DNA of 64,000 bases. Source: Fagopyrum homotropicum. Lineage: Eukaryota > Streptophyta > Magnoliopsida > Caryophyllales > Polygonaceae. The position numbers and the translations under genes are program-made. The stretch lies in the NCBI GenBank assembly GCA_033239125.1, contig BSWB01000005.1:18963447-19027446 (forward strand). The letters are read 5' to 3'. The notes under the pieces are model-generated. The model had not been told where the DNA came from. It searched no databases and saw nothing but the letters and a program-made list of their open reading frames with translations. Positions 21,575-33,945 of the stretch are shown here, in pieces (the first letter of the stretch is position 1; the number at the start of each line of letters is the position of its first letter).

Positions 21575-23809
21575 TCAGTGCCCCCTAAAAATAAGTTTCG
21601 TCCCGAAACTTAGAATACGGAACATCTACTTATATAACCTTCCATAAATAGACCCGGAGTATCTAGCTCTTCTTCTAAAGAATTTTCGTTCTACTTTTCT
21701 AACATGCAAGAATCGTGCAGAGACCATTGAATTTAACCATCCAAGATTAAACACCCACACATAGAAGTAATCATATTGTCAGATAAGTCATACCCATCAA
21801 AATCCGGGTACTTTCTCGCCGGGAAAGGGATTGCGGCATATTCCGCAAGGAACTCCTGCTACTACCCTAAGTCTATCCTTTGTCTCCCTGGTAGCCTCAT
21901 TTGTTCTTTTCCTAAAACTCTAGGACTCCACAGAAGGTATGATTTGGATCGACCATGAGATTCTCGTGGTTGTTGACATGTCCCGAATCTGATATGTATT
22001 CTCTCAACTGAGGCATGTGGAACAATGGAGTTATACTCTCTTGGATGGATATGGTGCTAGTCGCTACCTAACTTCCCACTCTTCCTTAAGATCTCACAAA
22101 GTTGCCTTTCTTGACTTACTTTTAGGTAATCTTGATGATTTTCAAAAAAAAAGACGATAATACTTTGCTCCTTTTATTAAATCTAACTATTCCAGACTAT
22201 TGATTTTACTTTGAAGATCCCTCCTATTGCTTCTGAAACAAAAATATGAGACATCTCTTAGCACTTTACTAGTTGTCTAGTGTTCTTTGTAAGACCACTC
22301 ACTTGGTCTTGTCTCCCTAATCTGCCTCAGTTGTACCGTTCCTCAAGTAGTGATGCTACACCTTACGTCTTGTTAGGCTTTCAACTTCTTAAAATCTAAA
22401 ATCACCCTCCCAATGAAGGCTTTTCCTACAGATCTCAAATTCTTTAACTTGATGTCGTAGCTCAAATATCATTGAGTTTCCTGGTCTATGGTTTATGGCC
22501 CTAGTATGATTCCGTTGCGCTACTTTGATCGAACTGTTGTCACACATCACTCATACTGGCGTCCTCCATGAGTCCGGATAATTTACCAGACTTTTTCCCA
22601 TAAACTCCTTTCTAATAACGATAAGGTCCTCTCAAACCGACCGTCATTCCAAGGATGGTTCACTATAGTACAGTGAAAGCTCGCACTCTAAGCCGTGTGT
22701 ACTGCTGCCCAAACCTCGAGATAAACGGTCCGTATTTGTCGAACTTATGGTCCTCGACCCCCCCCATTGGGTTTCACAATTAGTCTAGGAACTCCCTCGC
22801 AATATAACTCACCGGTTACGCCTCCTTAGAGGGATTGGAACGTACGATGTTAGAATTTTCCGGAATTCACTTAGGTCTCATCGGAACTCTCTTTATTACT
22901 TGTCAAGACTACTCAATGTGGTTATCTTTTCACAATCCCTTTGACCTCTAATGTCGGGCACGTCACATTGACTTACAAGTCGTTACCTTGATCTGTTTAC
23001 AATCTTGACATGGAGTTTTCTATTTAGTTCCAAATTCTCGAGGTGTGATTATAAGTTTACACCGAAACAATAATACCAGCCACATGATGATCTCTCATAC
23101 TTGCCTTGTGAACTCTTCTACTAGGTGGTTCATTTTATAACATTTTCCTTATTTGAATCGGTCCCCAACTGCCGGTGGATTATTACCACTCCTTCTGAGT
23201 CAAAACCCTAGTGTTGTACTCTTGTGTAGATTCCATAAAGGTATGTTTATCTCAACACTTTACTTAAATTTAGCAAGACTCGCCCTTTGATACTTGAGTA
23301 TCCTCCTCACTGGTTAAGTTGTTGGCTTGGTCTACACTTTGTCCATCATAGTGTTATTAGTCCGGTAGTATGACTGTTATTAAACTTCCACCGGTACCGT
23401 TTGTATTTGAAACATCAAATGCATATGACTTCTTCGACAATCCAAATTTCTCAACTCGTATTTATTATGTTGTCCTTATACCCATTTCTCTTTACCTTAT
23501 TTAAAACCTTACACCCCGTAGGATAGTTAAGTCCCTGTGAGTTTTCTAGTACACGCGTTACGGACCACGTTGATAGGTCTTACTTCTTTCATCAACTCTT
23601 ATGTCCTCAGTCAAGAATGGACTTCCAGCACGTCCTTTGTAAGTAGTCTCACTACTGTTCCTCCATCTACATATTGTTGGTTATCAGGTTAGGTTAAATT
23701 TTCATTGGAGTACCACCATTTGTCATTAAACTCTTATATAAACACTTTCCGGTAATCATCTTATTGGGGTGATATAGGATCCGTATAACAATCTTTCAGT
23801 CATTCAACT

Positions 23810-23888
23810 TTATTTATTATTATTATTTTTTATTTTTATTTTTATTTATTATTTTATTTATTTATTTATTTATTTATTTATTTTTTTA
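23810..23888. repeat. TTTA/TTA microsatellite in T2
   Basis: Imperfect TTA and TTTA units. The same kind of tract lies at 30001-30083 at the equivalent place in T1, so it was probably inherited from their common ancestor. Confidence 0.9.
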
Positions 23889-25715
23889 ATTCCAATCCAA
23901 ATGTAAATTTCGTCTACAATAACCTCACTACTCGATAAGACATTTTACCAAGGCATTAAATCAGACTCTCTGTGTTTGTGCAGCTTTTATAATCTAATTA
24001 TTTTGTATCATCTCTTTACTCCCAAGGCTTATTTTGCAATTCACGGAAGGGCACCATCAACCCACTTGTGTGAAATGCTAAGTACCCTCTTTTTGGATTG
24101 ATGTAGGGTCGCATCAAAATCATCTATTCTTCCTACTCCTCTTGTTCTTCTTATGCTGATCTACTTGTACTAATTGTGATCTGTAAAATTTCCCTATCCC
24201 GTAGATCAACAACTGCTCCCAACGATTCTTTTTATCTCCTTAATGAACTAAGGGGTCATTTCTGGCCTTGAACACCTTCTTCTCGAATTCTCAATCAAAG
24301 TTACTGATATAGCTTTAACTTCACAATTATCTTCGTTGATCTCTCAAAGGGTCTTCCATATTTTGATAAAATTCTTCTATAGATTCGTTATTATACTTCT
24401 TATCTACCAACTAGTCATCCCTTACGTGGTAAATCCTTAGTTGTTCCTATTTAGTTTATAGTCGATCTTCTACAAGACCCTAGACTTACCTTTCTTAGGT
24501 CTCCTTCAATTTGGATGTATTTGATAAAAAGATATCCCTTCTAGGTTATCAGTTTATACTACTTTGGCCCTTCCTAGGGTCTTCACTTATAAGCTCACTT
24601 ATATCCTTCCAAGTCCGGTTGTATCACTCCTTTGTCGTCGATGAACTTATCAATTCTTCAACAATAGCTTTTTAAGTGCGTCTTCGCGATTCCTCTTACA
24701 TTAATCGTCTTCGTTTTGCGGTTCTCTGGTATGAACCGTTAATGTTGGTCAATTAAATATCTCTGTAAATGAGAAATTATTGGGGACTCTCAAGTCCACC
24801 AACATCATTGTCTCATATTCTTCCTCCTTGGTTGGTGTAGTTCTGTAATGCCATCTTTATGGAAATTGGTTGTCTTAATTTCAGACTTCTACTGGATTTG
24901 ATACTTGCGTCATGATTTCTTTCAAAATCTCTGAGGAAGTAACCCGTCTCTATGATGATGAAATTTATTTCTCGTTTCCAAACTCATTTGTCAAATTATG
25001 TCTTTGTACTTCTTTAATTCTTCACGTTGGGGTCGACACCATATCTTCTTTGTACTCACAAACCCATACTTGCCTATGGCGTCGTCCATCTTGTTGACTA
25101 TCATTTAACCCGCCAAGTGTAGTTGTACTCTACCCTACTTCATTTGTATTTCATTATTGTCCTCTTCCATTTGCACTTCTTATCAGTCCTACATGTATCT
25201 TGGAGTTTCATTTCTCGCTTTCAATCCATGAAGTCCCTTGAATGGCTTCATATTACTTCTTTTTGAGTTGATATGCTATTCTTTCTCATCTAATTGTTAT
25301 TGTGGTTAAGAATCGTCTCACAATCTTCACCTTCTTGTCCACCCATCCTTCGGAATACTTGTAAGAGTCACCAGAGTGTCTGTTAGATCTAGTATTCTTC
25401 TCCGAGGTTTGATTCCACTATCTTGTATTGATACTCCTAAAACTACTAACATTTTATCCCGAGGCATTGTCAACATCGTGATATCTCAACTAGAGGATAA
25501 TAGGAATTATCCTTTAGGGTGCTAACATGCTACAAGTATATATGTACATATCCATATAACATACATAAGGGTACAATCTTATAAATCCATATACTATTTT
25601 ACTAATCCTATCAAGTTGCAGAGATCCACGAAGGTGATGGTGGTCCGACGTACTACTAACCCCACAACCCGACTATGCACATAATTTTGAAATAGAAATT
25701 CATTTTGAAATGTTC

Positions 25716-25733
25716 AGACCCCTTTCGGGTTCT
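25716..25733 (-). other. GAAA-loop hairpin in the T2 leader
   Basis: The minus strand reads AGAACCCGAAAGGGGTCT: AGA/TCT and CCC/GGG pair around a GAAA tetraloop with one A-G mismatch. It lies about 60 bases downstream of the primer site. The identical hairpin is in T1 at 30961-30978. Confidence 0.6.
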
Positions 25734-25807
25734 ACTTATTTTCTACATTCGGTCTTTCAGAAGATTTCTAGTGCCATTGTTGCCAACCCAGACCTCTGAT
25801 ACCATGT

Positions 25808-28615
25808 TGTAACACCCCAAATTCTCGGAACTCGGGGAGCTACTGGTTAGGACCTCACAATGGGTCCCGACCTTGGTTTAACAACAACTTTACTAAGATC
25901 TTACAACAAGGCACAAATGTAATTAAAACAATTTCCAAAACATAATATTTTTAATGGTATGAAAGTACACATGTAACAGCCTTACAAACATATATAAAGA
26001 TACATAACATGCATGACGTATGGAAGACTCCCCCGTCCCCCATCTAATGAGTACGTGGACCCGGTTGACCATCCGTTCCGGATCACTCTGCAACTGTCTA
26101 TCTCTACAAATCTACAACACGGATAAACCTTTAGCTAACAATCAAAATATAAGCAGAATAAGGATAGCACAAACACACTCAAGATAACATAAAACAATCA
26201 TCATGCTGGCACACAAACCGGTTATTATCTGTTCATTAAGTGAGTCACCTTATTCCATTTTACAATTGTGGCACGAGAAATCTTAAGAGTTCTCGCCTTC
26301 GTTCCTTATCCAACTGGGTGTAGCTCTAGCTTACCTCCGCCGGTAGCATCACTACAAACCGAGTGTGGACTAGTCCCTAAAGAAACCCTCAGCGCCCTCA
26401 AGCTAACTGAGCAGAATGCCACCGCCCGTTACTCTTAGGCCAAGTATAGGTCGGTAAATATTTATCACAACCTATAACTCTAAACATCTCAATCACACAC
26501 CACTATCATTATTCATGCTCATATTCAGAAGTCAGCTAAGTAAGCCCAAAGGACTTACCTGAATCAAATCTCCATTCAAGTTATCTCAACTCGATTTGTA
26601 ACCACTCGGTTTGTAACCGCAGTAAATCGATTGCCTGATAAAAGGACAAGTGGATTAATAATGTGTCTCACTTTCTTAGAAGTATCCATCTTCTAACATA
26701 CTCAACTTCATCATAAGAGGAAATTACCCAAAATACCCTCATAAGGGTAAAAAGACGATTTTACCCTTGGGTCTCAAAACTTTAGAGATATTGCTAAAAT
26801 ATTCTAAAATTTTCTATAAAGTCCACAATCAAAAGAAGATCTAGCTAAATTGGAAGATTTTCCCAACTTCTTAACTTCCACAAAAACTCACTAAGGATCT
26901 CACTTTGACCTCATTTAAAGTACTCACATGAAAATCTAAAAATCCCAAATAAAATATCTCAACATCCTATGATAAGTACTTTACTTACTAGGACAAAGAG
27001 AACCCAAAAAGGATCAATAACTAATCCTACGCAAAAACTCAAAGATCACTCCAAGCACAAATATCCCATACTTAACCAAAATTTCCAACTTATACCAAAC
27101 TGCATTACTACTCTACTTTGGGACATCGTAACTCTAAATCCGACCGTTGGATCGTTCCCAAATTTTAATACATTCAATTACCTATATCCACCTACATCAT
27201 ATCAAAAATTCAACGGTGGATGATCATCCTAAACCATCAAAACCTATTCCCAATTTCATCAGTTTAAAAGTAAAACATCTAGAAATATAATGAGGTCCAG
27301 TAGGTCTAGGGTTCGATTCTTACTGCTAGCAATCTCCTACACCATCATCTATTAAAAGATTTCAGGTTCAAAACCTATATATGCTAACATGGTAACAAGG
27401 GAGGCATGAGAATATATTTACCATGATCTTGCAGCTGGCTAAGGAAGACAGTGTGCTAGGGAGCCCTTTCCCCTACCCCTACTGTTGATGCCCACGAAGC
27501 TGGAGTCTAGGTGAGGGAGTGCACGACTCAGCTGAGCATGACAGCGCCTGGGAATGAAGACCATACATCCTTGTGTGGGTTAGGGGTTGGTTTACAGGAA
27601 GGCAAGACAGAAGTAAAAGAACTCACCGCGACACCAACAGTTGGAGATGGCAATAGACGAGGAAGGCTCAACTGCCTTGGCATCTGCGTTTTGGCACGAA
27701 ACAAGACCAGTGAGGCTGCAACTGCTCACGGAGGGAGCCTCCAAGATGGGAGCTGCTTCCGGTTTCCTGATGATCGCTAGATCGGATGGCTTCTCAAGAC
27801 CAAGGTAGATGGGACGGTTACTGGCTGTTGTGGTGTGCAGGGAAGAGCGATAGTCCGGCTGCCCTGGCCTTCGATCGTCTGCGACAGTTGCAACAGCATG
27901 GTTGCCTTGGGGTTCTGGGTATGCTGAAAAGGAAACGGGATTGCCCTCTCTTCGTTTCTCTCCATCGGGACATGGGAGGAGGTAAGGTGTGTGCGAGATA
28001 GCCGGCGGAATCTGCGTCATTAAGGAGAGGAGATCAAGAGCAAGCGTGATGGTAGGCGGAAGATCAGCATGTCGTCTTGGGCTCGCTTTCCTTCTGGGCT
28101 GGCAAGGGTCTTTTGCAAGACCGGCGTCCCTGGCTGCTACCCTCCTGGATTAGCTAGATCACTTCATGGGCTGGTGAGGAGCAGGCTTTTCCTGGGCTAG
28201 CGTGGATCACTTCCTGGACTGGTGAGGAGCAAGAGATGAAATGGGCTGCGGAACTAGGAAGCTACGAGTTGGGCTGAAGCAAGGAGGGAGAAGAGTGCTA
28301 AAAGGACAACAAATGAGTTGTTGTCAACTGGCCCGGATAGCCTTGTCAAGACATCGTCATGGCCTCGTCATGGCTTCGTCACGACCTCGTCAAAGATTTG
28401 TCAAAAGGTGTCATTACCTTGTCATACACATGGATGTAAACTAGGGTTTGTAAGATTAGGGCTTTGTTGAAATTTTCATCATTTTATGTGAGTTTAGGCT
28501 TACATAAAATGATAGCATTTGTGATGGTAGATAACACTAGTATCATAAACAGGTCAACGGACCGAAACCCGGTTTGACTCTAAAATCACGGAATAAAAAT
28601 TTTCCGGATATTACA
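25808..28615 (-). repeat. T2 5' LTR
   Basis: Near-identical partner of 18718-21574, without the 49-bp duplication. The U3 palindrome lies at about 28485-28520. Confidence 0.9.
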
Positions 28616-30016
28616 ATTAATGCTAGCACACCATCAACATTGCACTCTTATATCCTCCCCTTTTATCGGACTAGTAATAGCCCTCTAACTCAAAACGCAA
28701 CTAGGCTTTGTTCCGACATAACATTACACATAAAATCTACTCCGAGATTATGCTGTCTTTAAGCACGGTTACTAGGTTGCAAGTATGCTCCTATCGCTTC
28801 TCTTTCTTATGTATGTTCGACTCAGGATGGTAGTTACAAGCTTTGAGCTTTCTAGTGCAGGTCATGCACAATACTTTTATTTCATCATTAATTCTTTCCT
28901 AATCCATCTAGAAAACTCATTCTAGAGTATTCCATTAGTATAGAATTCCAAAATTACTTGTATGGCAACATGTAACAAAACCATCACTCTTCACTCGGAT
29001 CCATAATAGGGTACCAATCTCCTTCTATTACCTCTACATGCACGTAAGTTTCCTACAACATTTCCAGTCACTCACATAGCCTATCTCATGTTTCTTCCAA
29101 CTAGAATGCATTTCTCCAACTATCACCATCTTAAAATCGACACGACATCCATCAGTACCCTTTAGCTTTTTGCTTTGTGGGTTAGGACCCACCATGCTTC
29201 CGCTGCGCTACTCTGCTTATCCTGTTGTCACTCATTGATCCTAAGGACCTTTTCTGTAAGTATAAAATGAATGACCCTAAAACTCTTTCTTCCAATTACA
29301 CCATGAGTCTTATACGGATGTAGTACCACGTACCTTATTTACTCGCCTTAAGAAAATAAAACAACGATTGAAAAACAACTTCTTCCGCTTACTTTCTTAA
29401 TTCTTCTACCACGGATCCAAACTCCCTGACTTGATTGGAGTTTGATCTTAACTAGCCAAGAAGTAACCCTTAAAACGTTTCTCTTTATACCTTTAATTCA
29501 TCCAAGAAGGTTGTCGTTGCCTACTTGAGGAAATCCTCTAAGCCGTCGGTAAAGCTACTCTATTGATTCACAGTCACAATTATCTCTTCTTAACGGCACA
29601 TAACTCGTCAATACCAAACCATACTTGCACGTCCTTGGTTGACATCGGTCAGTCTATAATTAACTTATCTCAATTTCATACCTCTACTGGTATTAAACTT
29701 TTGGTGCACATCACCTACTACATTAATCCTTTTATCCTTCTTTAGTTCGTCTTATCTTTCACCCTTCTGCTTCATTTGGGACAACTCTCTTTCTCTAGTC
29801 CGATTGTGTCATTCATCTGACATAAACAGTCGTTTCAAGTCTTCCACGATAGCTTGCAACCGTCTTTGCAGTTTTTATGGCCGTAATGATCACCCACTTC
29901 CAGTTCCTCTTCCATGGACTGTCTGTGTTGATGGCTTAAGTCCCGTGATAATTGGGGTTACCCTGGACTCTCGAGTCCAGCAAGGTCGTTCTCCCATGCA
30001 TTTATTTATTTATTTA

Positions 30017-30053
<37 letters not shown>

Positions 30054-31052
30054 TATTTTATTTTATTTTATTTTATTTTTTTCAATGCAGTTAGTAGTAA
30101 GATTGCCTTCGTGAAATTCCGTCGACCCTGCTACAAACTTCCATTCTTTAGACATTGACGTCTTTTCCAAACTTATTTTATCTCTGAGGAGGTCAAAACC
30201 TCCCCACGCTTGTGGGGTCTTCCTTTTCGCTTTTACACACAATTGTAGGTCTTCATTTCGTGCTCTTTAGATCCTCACGCCCGGATTGACACTCTGCCTC
30301 TTCTAGTTTCTCATGCCCATAAGGATCTATGGGCATCCGCCTCGATTGTAATGTCCTTGACTCCGCAATGTTTGTTGTACTCAATTCTACTTGCCCCGTT
30401 CCAATATTGTTATCTCTACTCCGCACTCTTGTAGTCTCTTGCATGGTTCTTCTAATTCCGTCTCTCGGCCTCGTATGCCCGAGTTCCTTCTACAACCTTC
30501 TATTCCTTCTAATTGAAGTGACTCAGGGATTTCTTCCTCATCTGATTATGCTTGTGGTAAAAATTTATATTCACAGCTTTACTTCCTTGATCACTTGTTC
30601 TTTGGATGATTTGTAAGGATCACCGAGCAGTCCACCCGAGTATAATACTCAATTCAAGGTCCGATTCCATTACCTCGTGTTGAAAACTCTTCAAGTCTGC
30701 TACCGATTTATAATGAGGCGATAATCGCTTCATTATATCACAACTAAAGGATACAAAATATCTTTAGGATACTAACATGCTATACATATACATATATATA
30801 ATAATACATTAGAACATATCGATATAAGTCTATATACTAACTAACACACCTATCATTCTAAGTTGCAGAGATCCACGGAGAGCGATGGTAGTCCGACGTA
30901 CTACTAACCCACAACCCGACTATGCTCGTGTAAGAAACATAAATCCGTTTTGAAAATTTTAGACCCCTTTCGGGTTCTAGTTATTTTATACAATTGGTCT
31001 TTCAGAAGATTTCAAGTGCCATTGTTGCCAACCCAGAGCTCTGATACCATAT
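28616..31052 (-). other. T1 internal region, primer-site side
   Basis: No frame of note. The leader (30850-31052) matches the T2 leader, with a hairpin at 30961-30978 and the primer site TGGTATCAGAGCTCT on the minus strand at 31049-31035. A (TTTA)/(TTA) microsatellite at 30001-30083 sits at the place equivalent to the one in T2. A stretch near 29160-29240 matches T2 22480-22560, where decayed integrase is seen. Confidence 0.6.
30001..30083. repeat. TTTA/TTA microsatellite in T1
   Basis: TTTATTTA then (ATT)n then TTTTA units; counterpart of 23810-23888. Confidence 0.9.
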
Positions 31053-33940
31053 TGTAACACCCCAAATTTTGAGAACTCGGGGAGCTACTGGTTAGGACCT
31101 CACAATGGGTCCCGACCATAGTTTGACAACAATTTTACTTGGATCTTACAACAAGGCACAAAAGTATTTAAAACATTTGAAAACTGTAAACAATATATAC
31201 ATGGAGAATATGTATCAACCTTACAAGAAACGCTACTAAAATGATGCATATGAAGAACAGAAGACATCCCCGTCCCCAACTAAATGAGTACGTGGACCTG
31301 GCTGACCATTTCCTCCGGATCTCTCTACAACTGTCTTAACCTGCAAGGCATCTACAAGCGGTATAAAACCGTTAGCTAATATTCTATGCATAAGTATAAA
31401 CGTAAAAGCACAAACACACAACATACACAATCAACATGCAACACTCAATCCTTTTATTATCTTTAATTAGGTGATAGGTTATTACTAATGATACTTATTG
31501 TGTGACACGAGGGATTCCCAAACCTCGCCCTTGTCCCCGTTTACCAACGCGGAATGGTACTAATGCATCTGACCGTCTACCGAACTGGGCTGGTCGCAGG
31601 GAACCTCCTAGACTCTCGCAAGAGCTAGGCTGATGATGTCACGACCCGTTATCATACACTTGGGTCAATTACATAAATAATAAAGTCGGCCTAATCCGGT
31701 TTCGTTGTTTATCATAACTAACAAACACCAGTCATACACATTACACTCATACAAGAAGCCAGCTAAGTAAGTCCGTGGACTTACTAGAATCAGATTTCGA
31801 CTCTCTTAATCACAACTCAATCTGTAATTGTATAACTCGGTTGCCTGTCAAAGGAGGCAAGTGTGTCAGCACACTTTCTTGGTAATTAGAAGTCTAAGAC
31901 TTCTAAGGTAGTAGATCCTATTAGAACAGAATTTAAAACAGTACCAATTTATGGTAAAATGACTATTTTACCCTTGGTCCCAAAACTTCCAAAAATTCCA
32001 TAATTCAAGCCTAAACTCTTGTTTGAGACTAAAAAGTCATATTCTAACTCCTAAAGATGATTTTGGTTACAAACTGGCAATTTACCCATTTTTCTATTTT
32101 CCGAAAGATCGTTAAGGTCCAACTTCGGCATCAAATAAGAAATTTGAATAAACTTATAAAAGTTCCGAAATAATTCTCTAGATCATCTATGATATCTCAT
32201 CTACTCCTAGGAGTAAGAATTTCTTAAAAATGTTCACCCTTCACTTCTACAAAAATTTCCAAAGTTGGTTACAACACTTGAAGTTTGCTATACTTAGCCA
32301 AAATCTGAGTACACGTTGAAAAATCATAACTCCTAAACTACTCGTTGGATTTATCCCAATTTTTGATATGTTCTACTATAAAATCTTATCTATAATATAT
32401 CCCAAATTCAGCCGCAAAGAAGATCAACATCCTATTTAAAACTATCTCACAAAACCGAGTTTCAGCACAACAGAAAAACTGCTTACGACTCAATCTTTGA
32501 AAAATCATAAATCCCAAACACTCGTTGGATTCCTCTCAAATTTTAATATGTTCTACAACAATATGTCAACTATATCATATCCAAAATTCAAGCCCAACGG
32601 AGATCGAGAGCTTATTCAAAACCATCTCACAAAACAGCATCACTTGCTGTTTTCCCAAACACTCAGCACAGTTATAAAAACTGCATGAGGAACCAACTTT
32701 GCAACATCATAACTCTCCAACCGTAACTCCGATTCCTCTAAAATTTTAATATGCTTTACTATGCAATACTTACTATGACATATCCGAAAACCAGCCAAAA
32801 ATAATGAGTTTAGCATACCTAAATCTGGCCCAGAAGTTGGATCCTCGACACAGTTTCGAAAATTCAGAAAAAGGCTGAAACTTCACAGATCTACAGATAG
32901 TAACCCCAAGTCAGGTTAAGGGAGGTTTAAATCTCGATCAGGACCTGAGGAAGAAGGGAAGTAGGAGAGGAGAAGGAAGGACTCACCCTGCTGCAACTAT
33001 CGTGATGTACAAAGGGATCGAAGGCTTGATGGCGCCTAGGCTGAAGATCGACGAGAAGGGTGAGGGCGATGAGTCATCTGCACTAGCTGGGACACGAAGA
33101 GAGAAGCGAGGCCAATGGTTCTTCTGTAGAAGGTAAGATGGGGAGAATGGAGCGCTGAAAGTGGACAGAAGAGGGAAACGTGGTTCACGGCTGAAACGGT
33201 CTTTATTCTGCGTAAATCCAAGAGCAGTTACAGAAGGTCTTCATTCACTCAGCAGATGTTACGTATGGAAAGGAGGGAGAGGGAAGGCCGGCTATTCCAA
33301 TCAGCTTCATGGCTGCGAGGTAAGGAGCAGCAGGCCCGTCTTTTCCTTGGGCTGCTGAAGGCGGGCTGGCTGGGCAACAGTAGGTTCGGTGTGGGCTGGA
33401 GCAAGGCCAGAAGATGGGCTGAAGCTGCTGGGTCAAGCAGAAACTGAAGCAATCCGGGTTGGGCTGCAATAAAACAAGAGAGAAAGATGGGCTGAAATAA
33501 GAGTCAAAATTATGTGGGCTGAGTTTGTCAAAACTTGTCAAAAACTCGTCATGGCTTTGTCAGGCCCATGCATGACTTCGTCACAGAGTTGTCGGGCTTC
33601 GTCATGACCTCGTCTCAGCTCTGTCATGGTCTCGTTACAACTTTGTCACATTCTCGTCTCAGCCTTGTCATGATCTCGTCTAAAGTCGTCGTTAAGGATT
33701 AATTATGAGAATTAGGGTTTGATATAATTCTATCATTTTATGTGAATTAAATTCTATATAAAATGATAAATAATTATAAGAATTAAGGTTTGATATAATT
33801 CTATCATTTTATGTGAATTAAATTCTACATAAAATGATAAAATTTGTGAAGAAAGAAATACTAGATAGAATGGGAACCGTCGACGGCTCGAAGTCCGAAT
33901 TGATTCGGAATTAAACGGAATTAAAATTCCGGATATTACA
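31053..33940 (-). repeat. T1 5' LTR
   Basis: Partner of 14830-17716 with the same ends, the same tandem pair of 38-bp palindromes (about 33730-33840) and the same CGTCA-word array (33535-33690). The duplicated target GCGGG follows at 33941-33945. Confidence 0.9.
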
Positions 33941-33945
33941 GCGGG

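Larger units (their letters stand above)
21575..25807 (-). pseudogene. T2 internal region with decayed integrase
   Basis: No frame above 61 codons. On the minus strand at about 22760-22620 I can read scattered integrase-core residues in shifting frames: YGPFISRFGQQYT, then WNDGRFERTL, equivalent to the QTDGQSERT motif of Ty3/gypsy integrases. About 150 bases further on, KVAQRNHTRA resembles the integrase C-terminal segment before the GDxVxLK motif. A TTTA/TTA-type microsatellite is at 23810-23888. The leader next to the primer site (25600-25790) matches T1. The rest is not interpretable by eye. Confidence 0.5.
18718..28615 (-). mobile_element. T2: T1-related element nested in T1
   Basis: LTRs 18718-21574 (2857 bp) and 25808-28615 (2808 bp); duplications ATTAA at 18713-18717 and 28616-28620. 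A Met-type primer site TGGTATCAGAGG lies at 25804-25793 (minus). A polypurine tract AGGGGGC lies at about 21581-21592 (minus). The 4.2-kb interior has only decayed integrase traces. In the first 360 bases the LTRs differ at about three positions by eye. The 49-bp length difference is a tandem duplication in the left LTR (about 21110-21190). Confidence 0.9.
14830..33940 (-). mobile_element. T1: Ty3/gypsy element with Met primer site, Tekay-like, non-coding, contains T2
   Basis: LTRs 14830-17716 and 31053-33940 (both about 2.89 kb), flanked by GCGGG at 14825-14829 and 33941-33945. Polarity is minus: TGGTATCAGAGC, the initiator-Met primer site, lies at 31049-31035 inside the right LTR, and a polypurine tract lies inside the left LTR. 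The internal region (17717-18717 and 28616-31052, about 3.4 kb) has no long frame. The GTTTCGGGACGAAACTTA block before the polypurine tract resembles the 3' ends of Tekay/Del chromoviruses. By eye the LTRs differ at about 1-2% over the first 350 bases, so the insertion is fairly recent. Confidence 0.88.

Noticed and set aside
29804..30094. Frames with Tyr or Ile runs across the T1 microsatellite
   Set aside because: Low-complexity artefact of TTA/TTTA repeats.
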